This document shows, piece by piece, positions 1-9,021 of a stretch of DNA of 64,000 bases; the first letter of the stretch is position 1, and every line of letters starts with the position of its first letter. Location: NCBI RefSeq assembly GCF_964028355.1, contig NZ_OZ034761.1:992001-1056000 (forward strand), in the 5' to 3' direction. The position numbers and the translations under genes are program-made. The stretch is from Wolbachia endosymbiont (group B) of Gerris lacustris (GTDB taxonomy: Bacteria > Pseudomonadota > Alphaproteobacteria > Rickettsiales > Anaplasmataceae). The notes under the pieces were generated by a model. It was not told the DNA's origin. It saw nothing but the letters and a program-made list of their open reading frames with translations, and did no database searches.

Positions 1-1
1 A

Positions 2-382
2 TTTGGAGCTTTCGCCGGTTTTTATTATTGGATAGGTAAAATGTCAGGTAAGCAATATAACGAGTGTTTAGGAAAGATACACTTTTGGCTCACTTTTATT
101 AGTACCAATGTCACTTTCTTACCCCAGCATTTCCTGGGATTAGCAGGTATGCCAAGGCGCATACCTGATTATCCCGACGCGTTTATCCCTTGGAATTATA
201 TATCCTCAATTGGCTCATATATGTCCTTTCTTTCAGTTATGTTTTTTGTATTTATAGTTATACATCTCTTTAAGTGGGGCAAAAAAACTGGAGATAATCC
301 TTGGGAAGGTGACACTTTAGAATGGACGGTATCTTCACCACCGCCTTTTCATACTTTTGAAAAACCACCAGTGATAAAATAG
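2..382 (+). CDS. coxA: Cytochrome c oxidase subunit I, C-terminal part
   Basis: Partial gene: the open frame runs in from the left edge. It is the last ~126 residues of the heme-copper oxidase core subunit, the aa3-type terminal oxidase that reduces O2 in the inner membrane. Visible are the [16 protein letters not shown] stretch, the [23 protein letters not shown] block (here [13 protein letters not shown], then [15 protein letters not shown]) and the last transmembrane helix near [18 protein letters not shown]. The [12 protein letters not shown] block is diagnostic of COX1. The stop is one base before ctaB, so the two are co-transcribed. Symbol could equally be ctaD. Confidence 0.95.
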   Translation, partial: FGAFAGFYYWIGKMSGKQYNECLGKIHFWLTFISTNVTFLPQHFLGLAGMPRRIPDYPDAFIPWNYISSIGSYMSFLSVMFFVFIVIHLFKWGKKTGDNPWEGDTLEWTVSSPPPFHTFEKPPVIK

Positions 383-383
383 A

Positions 384-1271
384 ATGTACACAAGTGTTTT
401 GCTAAATGTTGAATCAACAATACTGGATTTTTGGCATTTGCTGAAGCCAAGGATAATGTACCTTGTAGTGTTTACTGCAATTGCTGGAATGGTTGCTGCA
501 CCAGGTAGCATTCATCCTTTCCTTGCACTAATATCTCTTATGTGCATTGCTCTTGGTTCAGGATCTGCAGGTGCAATAAATATGTGGTATGACAGAGATA
601 TAGACTTGCTTATGGAGAGAACAAAAAACCGCCCTATACCTTCGGGTAGAGTTTCTGCAGAAAGCGCGCTTGAGTTTGGTATAACTCTTGGAATATTGTC
701 AGTATTTATCATGGCAATAGCAGTGAACTATGTTTCTGCTGCTTTGCTTGCAATTAGCATATTATTTTATGTTTTTGTGTATACAATTTGGCTCAAAAGG
801 CGTACTCCGCAGAATATTGTTATTGGTGGTGCAGCAGGTGCTTTTCCTCCAATGATTGGCTGGGCGGTTGTAACTGACTCTGTAAGCTGGGAAAGTTGTA
901 TTCTATTTTTAATAATTTTTATGTGGACTCCACCACATTTTTGGGCTCTATCCTTAAATAGATCTGAAGATTATACAAAAGCATCGATTCCAATGTTCAA
1001 TATCGTTTATGGTCCAGAAAAAACGAGGAAATATATATTAATCTATAGCGTGTTACTCGTATTAACTAGCTTACTTCCAGCACTATTTTTGAAAAAGGCT
1101 CTATTTTACCTCAGTATGGCAATTATTGAAGGGTGTGTTTTTATTTGGTTTGCTGCATCCGTTATAAGGCTTAAGAGTCATAGCTCGCAGAAAAAAATGT
1201 TTTCTTATTCGATTTCTTATCTATTTTCTCTGTTTGCCAGCGTTATTTACTGCTCTATTGATTTGTTTTAA
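384..1271 (+). CDS. ctaB: Protoheme IX farnesyltransferase (heme O synthase)
   Basis: 295 residues, the normal family length. It adds a farnesyl group to heme b to make heme O, the precursor of heme A for the oxidase encoded just upstream. It is a polytopic UbiA-type prenyltransferase. The first Asp-rich motif is at about residues 66-88 ([19 protein letters not shown]), with Asn and two Asp that bind Mg-diphosphate, and the protein has about eight hydrophobic segments. The second conserved region lies around [10 protein letters not shown] and YTKASIPM (residues 180-205). It starts one base after the coxA stop, and a small membrane gene follows within 3 bp, which gives a cox assembly operon. 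Confidence 0.95.
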   Translation: MYTSVLLNVESTILDFWHLLKPRIMYLVVFTAIAGMVAAPGSIHPFLALISLMCIALGSGSAGAINMWYDRDIDLLMERTKNRPIPSGRVSAESALEFGITLGILSVFIMAIAVNYVSAALLAISILFYVFVYTIWLKRRTPQNIVIGGAAGAFPPMIGWAVVTDSVSWESCILFLIIFMWTPPHFWALSLNRSEDYTKASIPMFNIVYGPEKTRKYILIYSVLLVLTSLLPALFLKKALFYLSMAIIEGCVFIWFAASVIRLKSHSSQKKMFSYSISYLFSLFASVIYCSIDLF

Positions 1272-1273
1272 CC

Positions 1274-1372
1274 ATGAAAGAACATAAAAACTATCTTTTA
1301 CTTTCTCTTCTAATAATGCTCGTTGTAGCACTTTTTTTTATTTCCATAATAAAATTTAAAGGTGCGGCTTAA
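1274..1372 (+). CDS. Small single-pass membrane protein after ctaB (CoxF-like position)
   Basis: A 32-residue frame starting with ATG 2 bp after the ctaB stop. It has a short basic N-terminus (MKEHKNY), one hydrophobic helix (LLLSLLIMLVVALFFISII) and a short KFKGAA tail. In alphaproteobacteria a tiny membrane protein (CoxF) often sits between ctaB and the cox11/ctaG assembly gene, so position and topology fit, but the protein is too short to prove homology. No cox11 follows here; rnhA does. The tight spacing argues that it is translated. It could also be the remnant of the start of a longer gene. Confidence 0.55.
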   Translation: MKEHKNYLLLSLLIMLVVALFFISIIKFKGAA

Positions 1373-1446
1373 ATTGCCTCTATATCTATAAAAATTGTGA
1401 TTTTATAGAAGCAACGATATACTTTATTAATTCACTACAGTTAAAG

Positions 1447-1884
1447 ATGAAGAAAAAGGAAGTGACAATATACACAGATGGAGCATGCTCTGGTAACCCA
1501 GGGACAGGAGGGTGGGCAGCAATCATATTATTTCAAAATCATAGAAAGAACATCTGTGGTAGAGAAGAAAATACTACAAATAATAAAATGGAGTTAACAG
1601 CAGTGATCAATGGACTGAAGGTATTAAAATTTCCTTGTAATATCAGTTTGTATACGGATAGCCTCTATATTAAATGCGGTATAACAGAATGGATAAATAA
1701 GTGGAAAATGAACGGCTGGAAGACAAGTAATAAGAAGTCAGTAAAAAATATAGAATTATGGAAAGAATTAGACGATGTTGCTTTGCAACATGAGATTAAC
1801 TGGAAGTGGGTGAAAGCGCATAATGGTGATAAATACAATGAAGAAGCCGACAGCTTAGCAAGAAAAGCAATAATCGATGCTTAA
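1447..1884 (+). CDS. rnhA: Ribonuclease HI
   Basis: 145 residues, full length. It cuts the RNA strand of RNA-DNA hybrids, removing Okazaki primers and R-loops. The four catalytic acidic residues are in their usual settings: Asp in YTDGACSGNPG (about residue 10), Glu in NKMELTAV (about 48), Asp in YTDSLYIK (about 70) and Asp in NEEADSLARKA (about 134), with the HNGD loop before the last. The stop overlaps the next gene's start by 8 bp, so the AsmA-like gene is probably translated by coupling. Confidence 0.97.
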   Translation: MKKKEVTIYTDGACSGNPGTGGWAAIILFQNHRKNICGREENTTNNKMELTAVINGLKVLKFPCNISLYTDSLYIKCGITEWINKWKMNGWKTSNKKSVKNIELWKELDDVALQHEINWKWVKAHNGDKYNEEADSLARKAIIDA

Positions 1885-4800
1885 AAAAATAGCTCTATCA
1901 TTTTCTATAATTTTATTATTTATATTCTGCTTCTTTATCCCTTTTAAAGGGGAAGGTCCTTTAGAAATCAATATTAGTTATATTAATTTTTATATAAAGA
2001 AAAAAATATTAAAGATATTTACCAATTCGGATGTCAGCATGGAGAGTACCTCGGTTATTTGGCAGAAAGATGGCAAGCTAGTCATTACAGATTTAAAAAT
2101 AATAAATCCTGACTTTACCATAGAAGTTCCTGAGCTTTTCGTACACTTTAAGTTAAGTTCCAAAAAGTTCTCTCAGATTTTAGCTGATAATGTGCATGTA
2201 TGTATCAAGAGAGAAGAAACTCATGTTAATCCGCAAAACTCATTAGACCTTCTGGATAATCATTATTTAAATAGTAACCGCCTTCCTTCGGTTTCATTCC
2301 AGCGCGTGACGCTGGAATCTAGAAAAAAAGAAACCTGGATCCCAGTGTCAAGCACTGGGATGACAGGGAAGAATTTCAAGATGACAGAAAGTAGTGCAAA
2401 AAATCCATTAAAAACAATAAGGGAATTTTTTTTTGGCTTAAATGCGGATTCAAAAATTGAATTTACTAACATCACTATTCATAAAGGCACAGAAGATGAA
2501 TCTTTTATTGATAAATTATATATAAGAAAGGGGGAAGATTTTAATGTTTTAGATATTCATGTGAATACAAAAGATGGAAAAGGATTTTTGGATGATTTAT
2601 CAATTACGATAAAAAATCGCAACAATTTGCTAAATGCGTACGGGACATTTTATGATCTAAAATTGGGACTATTGAGCGAGTTTTCTACATTAGTTAAAAG
2701 CTACAATTTGGACAAAAACATAGGATTCAAAGGAAGCTTCTCAGTGAAAATTAATAAAAAGGATGAAATTGTAGATGGAAATATATACGTATTGAATACA
2801 GAAAATTATTTGAACAAAAATTTGGCCTTAACTAATGTAAATATAAATTTAACATATAGTGATGGAATTGTTAGTGTAAAAAACTTCCATTTTAAGTTAA
2901 ATGACACGTATCTCTCTTTAATAGGCAAGATGAACTTTAGTACAAGTCATGCTTTGCTTAGAATTAATATTAGTAAGTTTGCTGCAAAGGATTTATGTAC
3001 TTATGTACCAGATGGTGTAGTAAATAGTAAATTTAAAAGCTGGTATTGTGATAATATTAATGGGGATATTTTAAATACTATTGTAAGTTTCAATGGCAAA
3101 ATTAACAATTTGGTTAATGACGATCTGTCAGACATTGTAATTGTTGCTGATATAGAAAACGGTAGCGTAAAGTTTGATGAAGATTTTGAGCAAGTAAAGG
3201 AATTAAAGGGTGATTTAATCATCAAGAATAACAATCTCAAAATTATTGTAAATAGTGCCAAGTTCCAGAATTTCACTATTGATGGTGGCGAAATTGAGAT
3301 GCAATCTCTCAATAAGGAAGATTCAGTTCTCATCATTAACGGTCGAGCTGTAAGTGATGCTTATGGGTTATATGAACCTATAAAATTTAAGCTGGATGAT
3401 ATGATTAAGATTACAAGGGACAGTATGGGTGGAATAGCAAAATCCGTATTCAGTTTTCGCATTTTTAATTTAAATGCTGATGATAAAAAAGTAGATTTCT
3501 CAGCAAATTTTCATTCTGAGGTTGACAACTTAGTTGCTTGTGAAGCAAGTCTTGGTAAGTATGACATTAAACTTAATTTTGGCGGAGACTTTATTAATTT
3601 AAGCGGCAATGGTATGGTGAATAATACACAGCTGCTATTTGACCTAAAAAGTAGCAATAAAAATAGAAATTTTACCTGGAATTTGACTGGAGACTTGCCT
3701 GCTCAAATACTTAATTTCGGTGATGGTTACATCAATGCAAATATAGAATCAGCGATAAATCAAGATAAGACTGGATATGTTAATGGTAATATAGATTTAT
3801 CAGAGCTTGAGTTGCGTTCAAGCTACTTAGGGTGGAAAAATCATTTTGAAGATCACAATAAAGTTTTATTTTCTACAAGGCTAAAAGGAGCAGGTAAGTT
3901 ACTAATAGACAAACTAGATGTTGTAGGAAATGATCTAGACATAAAATTTAGCGGAAGAGTAGAAAATGGAAATCTATATTTAAATTCTAGCAACTTTAAA
4001 TTACCTGATAATAATTTTAGTATAGAAATTGAATCAGGTAAGGAGAAAAATGCCATAACTATTCACGGTGAGAAAATCAACTTAAGTGATGTGTTAGGTT
4101 TACTTGGCAAAGATAGTAATCGATTAAATAACAAAATAGAAGTTACTATGAATGTTGATAATATAATTATGAAAGAAGGAATTATCATAAAAGATGCTAA
4201 GCTAAATGTAACTTGTGCTAAAGGTGATTGTAGTGGAAGTCAATTCACAGGACAGTTTTTAGAAGATAACAGTAATATACTAGTAGAACATAGTGAAATA
4301 GGGCTTGAAATATATTCGGATAATTCAGGTATGCTTTTGCGTTCTTTAGGTATTGGTAAATCAGTTAAAAATGGCAAATTATCTCTTTATCTGTCTTCTA
4401 AGAGAGAAAATGGAGAACGTTATGGCATGTTATCTATCAGCAATTTCTATATCAAAGATGCTCCACTACTTACTACTTTATTATCAATGTCCTCACTGCC
4501 TGGCATTGTAAATGCCATCAAGAACGAAGGTGTGCATTTCTATAAGTGTAATGCACCTTTTTCATATAAAGATGGCACTGTTGAAATTGAAGAGACTTGG
4601 CTTGAAGGAGCAGAATTGGGAATTAGCACTAGTGGTAGGATCGATATTAAGGATTATAAATTCCAGGTTGAAGGACAAGTAATACCGGCATACTCAATTA
4701 ACAAATCTTTGTTGAAAATCCCTATAATCGGAAAACTTCTGACTGGTGGAAAGAGTAGGGGGATTATTTCAATAGACTACAAAGCAAATGGTGATGATAA

Positions 4801-4948
4801 AAACAACAACGTATCTGTTAATCCTATCTCTTCTCTCACTCCAAGCTTATTTAAGAGGTTATTAGGAGTATTTGATCGTATTATGACAAAAAAAACTAAT
4901 AAAAGCATTTTAAAGGATAGTGTGAAGAAAAAATTTAGCTCGACATGA
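1877..4948 (+). CDS. AsmA/YhdP-like large envelope protein
   Basis: 1023 residues. An N-terminal signal anchor (about residues 2-24, LKKIALSFSIILLFIFCFF) is followed by a very long beta-rich periplasmic region with no catalytic motif. The C-terminal ~110 residues carry the AsmA-like C-terminal signature: VEGQVIPAYSINKSLLKIP, then IIGKLLTGGKSRGIISIDY, ending in VSVNPISSLTPSLFKRLLG. Family members (AsmA, TamB, YhdP) are thought to bridge inner and outer membranes and move phospholipids. The gene overlaps rnhA by 8 bp. Residues ~135-172 come from a palindromic repeat inserted in frame (see the separate repeat feature) and are not expected in relatives. Family assignment is confident; exact subfamily is not. 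Confidence 0.8.
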   Translation: MLKKIALSFSIILLFIFCFFIPFKGEGPLEINISYINFYIKKKILKIFTNSDVSMESTSVIWQKDGKLVITDLKIINPDFTIEVPELFVHFKLSSKKFSQILADNVHVCIKREETHVNPQNSLDLLDNHYLNSNRLPSVSFQRVTLESRKKETWIPVSSTGMTGKNFKMTESSAKNPLKTIREFFFGLNADSKIEFTNITIHKGTEDESFIDKLYIRKGEDFNVLDIHVNTKDGKGFLDDLSITIKNRNNLLNAYGTFYDLKLGLLSEFSTLVKSYNLDKNIGFKGSFSVKINKKDEIVDGNIYVLNTENYLNKNLALTNVNINLTYSDGIVSVKNFHFKLNDTYLSLIGKMNFSTSHALLRINISKFAAKDLCTYVPDGVVNSKFKSWYCDNINGDILNTIVSFNGKINNLVNDDLSDIVIVADIENGSVKFDEDFEQVKELKGDLIIKNNNLKIIVNSAKFQNFTIDGGEIEMQSLNKEDSVLIINGRAVSDAYGLYEPIKFKLDDMIKITRDSMGGIAKSVFSFRIFNLNADDKKVDFSANFHSEVDNLVACEASLGKYDIKLNFGGDFINLSGNGMVNNTQLLFDLKSSNKNRNFTWNLTGDLPAQILNFGDGYINANIESAINQDKTGYVNGNIDLSELELRSSYLGWKNHFEDHNKVLFSTRLKGAGKLLIDKLDVVGNDLDIKFSGRVENGNLYLNSSNFKLPDNNFSIEIESGKEKNAITIHGEKINLSDVLGLLGKDSNRLNNKIEVTMNVDNIIMKEGIIIKDAKLNVTCAKGDCSGSQFTGQFLEDNSNILVEHSEIGLEIYSDNSGMLLRSLGIGKSVKNGKLSLYLSSKRENGERYGMLSISNFYIKDAPLLTTLLSMSSLPGIVNAIKNEGVHFYKCNAPFSYKDGTVEIEETWLEGAELGISTSGRIDIKDYKFQVEGQVIPAYSINKSLLKIPIIGKLLTGGKSRGIISIDYKANGDDKNNNVSVNPISSLTPSLFKRLLGVFDRIMTKKTNKSILKDSVKKKFSST
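2276..2396. repeat. Palindromic repeat inserted in frame in the AsmA-like gene
   Basis: Two hairpins in tandem. The first has 9-bp arms ATTCCAGCG / CGCTGGAAT around CGTGA (2296-2318). The second has arms ATCCCAGTG / CACTGGGAT around TCAAG (2339-2361) and is followed by GACAG. The same hairpins occur in intergenic DNA at 34283, 56103, 57680 and 57768. Here the insert is a multiple of three with no stop, so it adds about 38 residues to the protein. Confidence 0.85.
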
Positions 4949-4978
4949 CCGGAGGGAAATTTGTTTGTTAATATTTAG

Positions 4979-5392
4979 TTAGATGGCAAATATTAGATAC
5001 AACAAGCAGAGGAAGTTAGATAAAATAATTAAGGAAACAAGAATATAAAGGTTTAACTTGAAGTAACCGGATAAAATCTGAATTACACTTCCAAGTGCTG
5101 GTACCCACGAAAGCAATGCAACTGCACAAATCAGTAGGTGCCTTACAATTTTTGGTGTTTTGTCTTCATTCTCTAATTTGTGATGTGATCTTCTGATAAA
5201 AATTGTTATTCTACCTAAATACCAGTTAGCTATTCCACCAAGACTGGATCCTAATACTCCAAAAAGTAATATAAGTAGTTGATCGTAGTTTGACCTAAAG
5301 CATAACATAGTATAAAGTACAAAACCTTGATGTATGGGTAAGATAAGCGATGATACTAGGCTATCTGTGAACAACAGAAGATAATTTTCCAT
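4979..5392 (-). CDS. YqaA/DedA-like small membrane protein
   Basis: 137 residues with about four hydrophobic segments. The features GVLGSSLGGIANWYLGR (residues ~44-60) and SWVPALGSVIQILSGYFKLN (~93-112) resemble the G-x-x-G...N-W-x-G-R and the P-x-x-G-x-x-x...AG blocks of the SNARE-associated/VTT (DedA, YqaA) family of putative lipid or ion transporters of the inner membrane. It lies 6 bp downstream of cysS on the same strand, so it is the last gene of an exoD-cysS-yqaA operon. Convergent with the AsmA-like gene. Function is inferred from family only. Confidence 0.65.
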   Translation of the reverse strand: MENYLLLFTDSLVSSLILPIHQGFVLYTMLCFRSNYDQLLILLFGVLGSSLGGIANWYLGRITIFIRRSHHKLENEDKTPKIVRHLLICAVALLSWVPALGSVIQILSGYFKLNLYILVSLIILSNFLCLLYLIFAI

Positions 5393-5398
5393 ATGAAT

Positions 5399-6763
5399 TT
5401 ACCAAATTGTTGTACCATCTTCATTATCAGAAATTGTAACCCCCATTTGTTTTAGTTGCTCTCTTATTTTGTCTGCAGTATCGTAATCTTTATTTTGTTT
5501 TGCTACTTTTCTTAAGTCTATCAACCTTTCTATTTCTTGATGACTCACACCACTTACAAACCACTCTTGATAACTTGACTCAAGAAGACCAATAAATCGT
5601 GCACTCTTGATAAAACTCTCAGTTAATTTTAACTTCTCATTTTCATTATTAGTTTTGTTGATTTTTGTAGCCATTTCATGCAATATGGCTAAAGCTTCAG
5701 GAATGTTTAAATCGTTTTTCAAAGCCTCTATAAAATCTTTAGAGACTTCTGCATCACTTTCCTTAATACATGTACTACGTAATAACCGATAAAACTTGTT
5801 TAAAGTTTCTTGCGACTCAGAGATAACATTTTCTGTCCAATCAAGTGGTTTTCTATAGTGAGTTTTGAGCAGTGCATAACGTATTACTTCACCCCTGACT
5901 CCACTATCTAGCAAATCCCTTACTTTGACTATATTAAATAAGGATTTGCTCATTTTCTCTTCATTTACCGTAAGAAAACCGTTGTGTACCCAATATTTTG
6001 CAAACGTTGACCCAGCAAATGCAGATTTACTCTGCGCAATTTCATTCTCATGATGAGGAAATTGCAAATCTATACCTCCACCGTGAATGTCAAAATCTTT
6101 GCCGAGGTAAGCATACGACATTGCTGAACACTCTATATGCCATCCTGGCCTTCCCTCTCCCCATGGACTATTCCAGTAACTTGAAAGTTTGTAATCAGTT
6201 TCGTTTGCAGGTTTCCACAGTACAAAATCTCCTGGATGTCTTTTACTTTCATCAACTTCAACTCTACTTCCGTGATCCAATTCATCAATTTTTTTTCCTG
6301 ATAATGCACCGTATTCAGGATAAGACTCTATACTAAAATATACATGCTTATTGGATTCATAGGCATGACCAGATTGCAGCAAAGACTCAATTAACTTGAT
6401 AATATTATCTATGTTTTTCGTTGCTTTTGGTTCATATGTTGGTTCTGCACAATTTATGCTTCTCATGTCTTCATGAAAAGCCTTGGTGTAATATGTGCTG
6501 ATGCTTTCTATATTACCACTCTTCTCATTTGCTGCATTGACTATTTTATCATCAATGTCAGTTATATTACGCACATAAGTAACTTTGCCATAACAAAATT
6601 TAAGCAGTCGAAATAACACATCGTAAACAACAATAGAACGTGCATTACCTATATGTGCCGTATCGTATACCGTTGGTCCGCAAACGTACATTTTTATATG
6701 ATCTTTATCGATTGGTGTAAAGGACTCTTTTTTTTTTGTTAAAGTGTTGTAAAGCCTAACCAT
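5399..6763 (-). CDS. cysS: Cysteinyl-tRNA synthetase
   Basis: 454 residues from the chosen ATG; a TTG two codons upstream is less likely. It charges tRNA-Cys. Class I motifs are present: HIGH-type HIGNARS at about residue 37 and KMSKS in [11 protein letters not shown] at about 265. The zinc ligands are Cys in YVCGPTVYD, Cys in [10 protein letters not shown], and His/Glu in [11 protein letters not shown]. The C-terminal anticodon-binding region ends with [13 protein letters not shown]. The start overlaps the end of the exoD-like gene by 8 bp, consistent with coupled translation. Confidence 0.97.
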   Translation of the reverse strand: MVRLYNTLTKKKESFTPIDKDHIKMYVCGPTVYDTAHIGNARSIVVYDVLFRLLKFCYGKVTYVRNITDIDDKIVNAANEKSGNIESISTYYTKAFHEDMRSINCAEPTYEPKATKNIDNIIKLIESLLQSGHAYESNKHVYFSIESYPEYGALSGKKIDELDHGSRVEVDESKRHPGDFVLWKPANETDYKLSSYWNSPWGEGRPGWHIECSAMSYAYLGKDFDIHGGGIDLQFPHHENEIAQSKSAFAGSTFAKYWVHNGFLTVNEEKMSKSLFNIVKVRDLLDSGVRGEVIRYALLKTHYRKPLDWTENVISESQETLNKFYRLLRSTCIKESDAEVSKDFIEALKNDLNIPEALAILHEMATKINKTNNENEKLKLTESFIKSARFIGLLESSYQEWFVSGVSHQEIERLIDLRKVAKQNKDYDTADKIREQLKQMGVTISDNEDGTTIW

Positions 6764-7412
6764 ATACAAAACTTTTTAGAAAAGAAAATGCTCCAAGTAT
6801 AAGTTGTGGTCCTTTAACTATTACAACAATGGTAAGTAATATTCCACACAAAGATAATAAGACTCCCAGTATAGAGAGAAGCCCATCCCTACTCATAAGA
6901 CCAAGTGAGATGAGAGTTGTGCCAATTGCAGGAATGAAATTAGTAAGAGGTAATGGAAGAGCTATTGATAACGCACAAAGTAGCATTATAAAAGCTAAAA
7001 TTTTTTCACCAGGCCCGTAAAAAATGAAAGACATTCTCGGTTTCATGAACTTTTCTATTTTTTTTAATATAGGTGAAGTTTTTTCTACCACAAGAGCTAA
7101 TGTTGAACGTTGAAAAGATTTTCTTTCTAGCCAATTAGGCATCCAAGGAGAATCAAACCCAAATAGAAGCTGCAGTGCAAATAAGATTAAAGGTATAGAA
7201 AGAATAGTTGTATAGCCAGGTGGAACAGGTATCGGTACTGACAGCGGCAAGGAGAATATTATTATTAGAATACCAAAACCACGCTCATGTAAAGCTGTCT
7301 TAATATCGAACAATGTTACCTTATCACTACCATTGTTGTTAGTATCTGCAATCTCTTTTAGAATATCAGAGGCCAATTTTTTATCTTCAGTCAAATTCTC
7401 ACTTTTTTGCAT
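6756..7412 (-). CDS. ExoD family membrane protein
   Basis: 218 residues. A short soluble N-terminus contains [34 protein letters not shown], followed by [14 protein letters not shown] and four or more hydrophobic helices. The pattern L-x-E-R-G-F-G...P...P-P-G and the later [12 protein letters not shown] block are typical of the ExoD family, first named for exopolysaccharide synthesis in rhizobia but of unknown biochemical role. It leads the cysS operon with a short overlap. Wolbachia make no known exopolysaccharide, so the name should not be read as function. Confidence 0.8.
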   Translation of the reverse strand: MQKSENLTEDKKLASDILKEIADTNNNGSDKVTLFDIKTALHERGFGILIIIFSLPLSVPIPVPPGYTTILSIPLILFALQLLFGFDSPWMPNWLERKSFQRSTLALVVEKTSPILKKIEKFMKPRMSFIFYGPGEKILAFIMLLCALSIALPLPLTNFIPAIGTTLISLGLMSRDGLLSILGVLLSLCGILLTIVVIVKGPQLILGAFSFLKSFVYG

Positions 7413-7634
7413 AATTGCTCTTTGATAACACTATACCTTCTAACTAACATAGTTAGTGCTATATTTCAATGTTCATTATTCATTCACATTAAAGATTAAC
7501 CTTGTGTTAAGGTGTTGTAAACACGTGTAAAGTTTTTAGGGGAGAGTGCTTCTATTACAAGCTTGCTTTATCTATGATACCAAGCGAAATGGAGATTATG
7601 CTTAATTTTTTAATTCATCAGGTTTTTTAAACAA

Positions 7635-7660
7635 ATGACACGCACTAAAGTGCGTGTCAT
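7635..7660 (-). terminator. Perfect hairpin downstream of tatA
   Basis: A 12-bp perfect stem (ATGACACGCACT / AGTGCGTGTCAT) with a 2-nt loop, beginning 15 bp after the tatA stop. On the minus strand it is followed by TTTGTTTAAAAAACC, a weak U-rich tail. Probably an intrinsic terminator for tatA, though the tail is imperfect. Confidence 0.65.
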
Positions 7661-7674
7661 GAAACATAAGGACG

Positions 7675-7842
7675 CTAACGATCTGGTTCGTTAGATGATA
7701 GTTTTTCTGAATCCTTAAGTTCTTGTTTAAGGTTTTTAATGCCTTTTCCTAAATCACCCATAACTTGTGGTAACCTACCTGCACCAAACAGAACTAAGAT
7801 TATTATTAAAACTAGAAACAGTTGCCATGGTCCTAAACTCAT
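7675..7842 (-). CDS. tatA: Sec-independent protein translocase subunit TatA
   Basis: 55 residues: M-S-L-G-P-W-Q-L then one transmembrane helix ([17 protein letters not shown]), the conserved FGxxxLP hinge, and an amphipathic helix ([18 protein letters not shown]). TatA oligomers form the pore that exports folded proteins. A strong ribosome site GGAGGT lies 5 bp before ATG. The single TatA is short, as in other Rickettsiales. It is monocistronic here, with a hairpin just downstream; tatB/tatC are not in the window. Confidence 0.93.
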   Translation of the reverse strand: MSLGPWQLFLVLIIILVLFGAGRLPQVMGDLGKGIKNLKQELKDSEKLSSNEPDR

Positions 7843-7983
7843 TTGTACCTCCATTGAACTTTTAAATATTAAACCTGACTGAAGCCAAGTAACACATGAA
7901 TTATATCACCTTTATTTAATTATAGGTCAAAATTTTCGATCTATTTTATAACAGTTTCAGATTAGCTTGAAAAGGATGTGCTA

Positions 7984-8727
7984 CTAGGTTTCGTTTAGCT
8001 GTAGAGTAAGAGGAAGCTCATTGAAAAAATTTGCTAACGTATCATCTTTAGGTTTGTTGTATATGTAGCTAGGAACTCCTGATTGAATAATTTTACCATT
8101 TTTCATCACGTAAATAAAGTCTGCAACTTTCAACGCTTCTTGTGGGTCATGAGTTACCATGAGTACAGGAATATTTTTACTTCTAAAAAGTGACAATATA
8201 TGGTGCCTTATTCGGTATTTGAGCAGTATATCTAAATTAGAAAATGGTTCATCGAGCAAAACAACATCAGGATTTTGCGCCATTACTCTTGCTATTGCAA
8301 CTAATTGTTGCTGTCCTCCTGATAAAGCATGAGGGTACATGTTTTCATATTTTTCTATATTAAATAGCTTCAAGATTTCCAATGCAGTAAGGTATTTTTC
8401 TTTCTTAGAAGTACTGCAAATAGCAAAAGTTATATTTTCTATTACTGTTTTATGAGGAAATAATGCAGAATGCTGAAAAATCAATCCGATATTTCTACGC
8501 TCTATAGCAATTGACACTTTGTTACTTGCAACTAATTTATCATTTATAACAATGGTTCCAGATTTTGGATTTTCTATTCCTGCGATTAATTTTAAAATTG
8601 TTGACTTGCCACAGCCAGAATGTCCTAGTAAACAGGCAATACTTCCTTTCTTTACCTTAATGTTTATATCGTTTAAAGCAAAGCCATCTTGATTATTATA
8701 AAAATAACTAATATTGTTAACTAGCAT
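7984..8727 (-). CDS. ABC transporter ATP-binding protein (ferric-iron/thiamin type)
   Basis: 247 residues, one nucleotide-binding domain. Walker A is GHSGCGKST (35-43), with the Q-loop in LIFQHSALFPHKTV (~84), signature LSGGQQQ (~136), Walker B VVLLDEPFSNLD (~156) and switch His in MVTHDPQEAL (~195). The FQ...LFPH...N and DPQEAL features are those of the CysA/FbpC/PotA importer group. No permease or binding-protein gene is adjacent, so the substrate is unknown. In Wolbachia, iron import subunits are typically scattered, which makes a ferric-iron importer the best guess, not a demonstrated one. Confidence 0.8.
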   Translation of the reverse strand: MLVNNISYFYNNQDGFALNDINIKVKKGSIACLLGHSGCGKSTILKLIAGIENPKSGTIVINDKLVASNKVSIAIERRNIGLIFQHSALFPHKTVIENITFAICSTSKKEKYLTALEILKLFNIEKYENMYPHALSGGQQQLVAIARVMAQNPDVVLLDEPFSNLDILLKYRIRHHILSLFRSKNIPVLMVTHDPQEALKVADFIYVMKNGKIIQSGVPSYIYNKPKDDTLANFFNELPLTLQLNET

Positions 8728-8846
8728 TAACCTTTCAATTGGAACCGTGTTATTAAATATAACAGTATTACAGTCAAGAAATACAGAAATATTTTTTATT
8801 ATTGTGAATTAATTGTACAGGGTGCCTAGAAAAATGCGAGACTTTT

Positions 8847-8855
8847 TGCTATAAT
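8847..8855 (+). promoter_or_regulatory. Extended -10 promoter for tRNA-Arg
   Basis: TGCTATAAT is a perfect extended -10 (TGnTATAAT) placed 23 bp before the mature tRNA 5' end, leaving room for a short leader. No convincing -35 is seen at the usual spacing, which extended -10 promoters do not require. Confidence 0.55.
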
Positions 8856-8878
8856 TTTGCATAAACAGCAGAAGACGC

Positions 8879-8952
8879 GGGACTATAGCTCAGTAGGATA
8901 GAGCGTTGGATTCCTAATCCGAAGGCCGTGCGTTCGAATCGCACTAGTCCCA
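8879..8952 (+). tRNA. tRNA-Arg (anticodon CCT)
   Basis: A 74-nt cloverleaf. The acceptor stem GGGACTA pairs with TAGTCCC, the D-arm contains AGCTCAGTAGGATAGAGC, and the anticodon stem TTGGA/TCCGA encloses TTCCTAA with CCT at positions 34-36. The T-arm is GTGCG-TTCGAAT-CGCAC, with discriminator A. CCA is not encoded. It reads AGG codons. Confidence 0.95.
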
Positions 8953-9021
8953 TTTAACCTTAGTCAAGTGAAAGAAAATACTACAGATTTGTAACGTTGC
9001 TCTAGAAGCTAGAGTTTTAAT

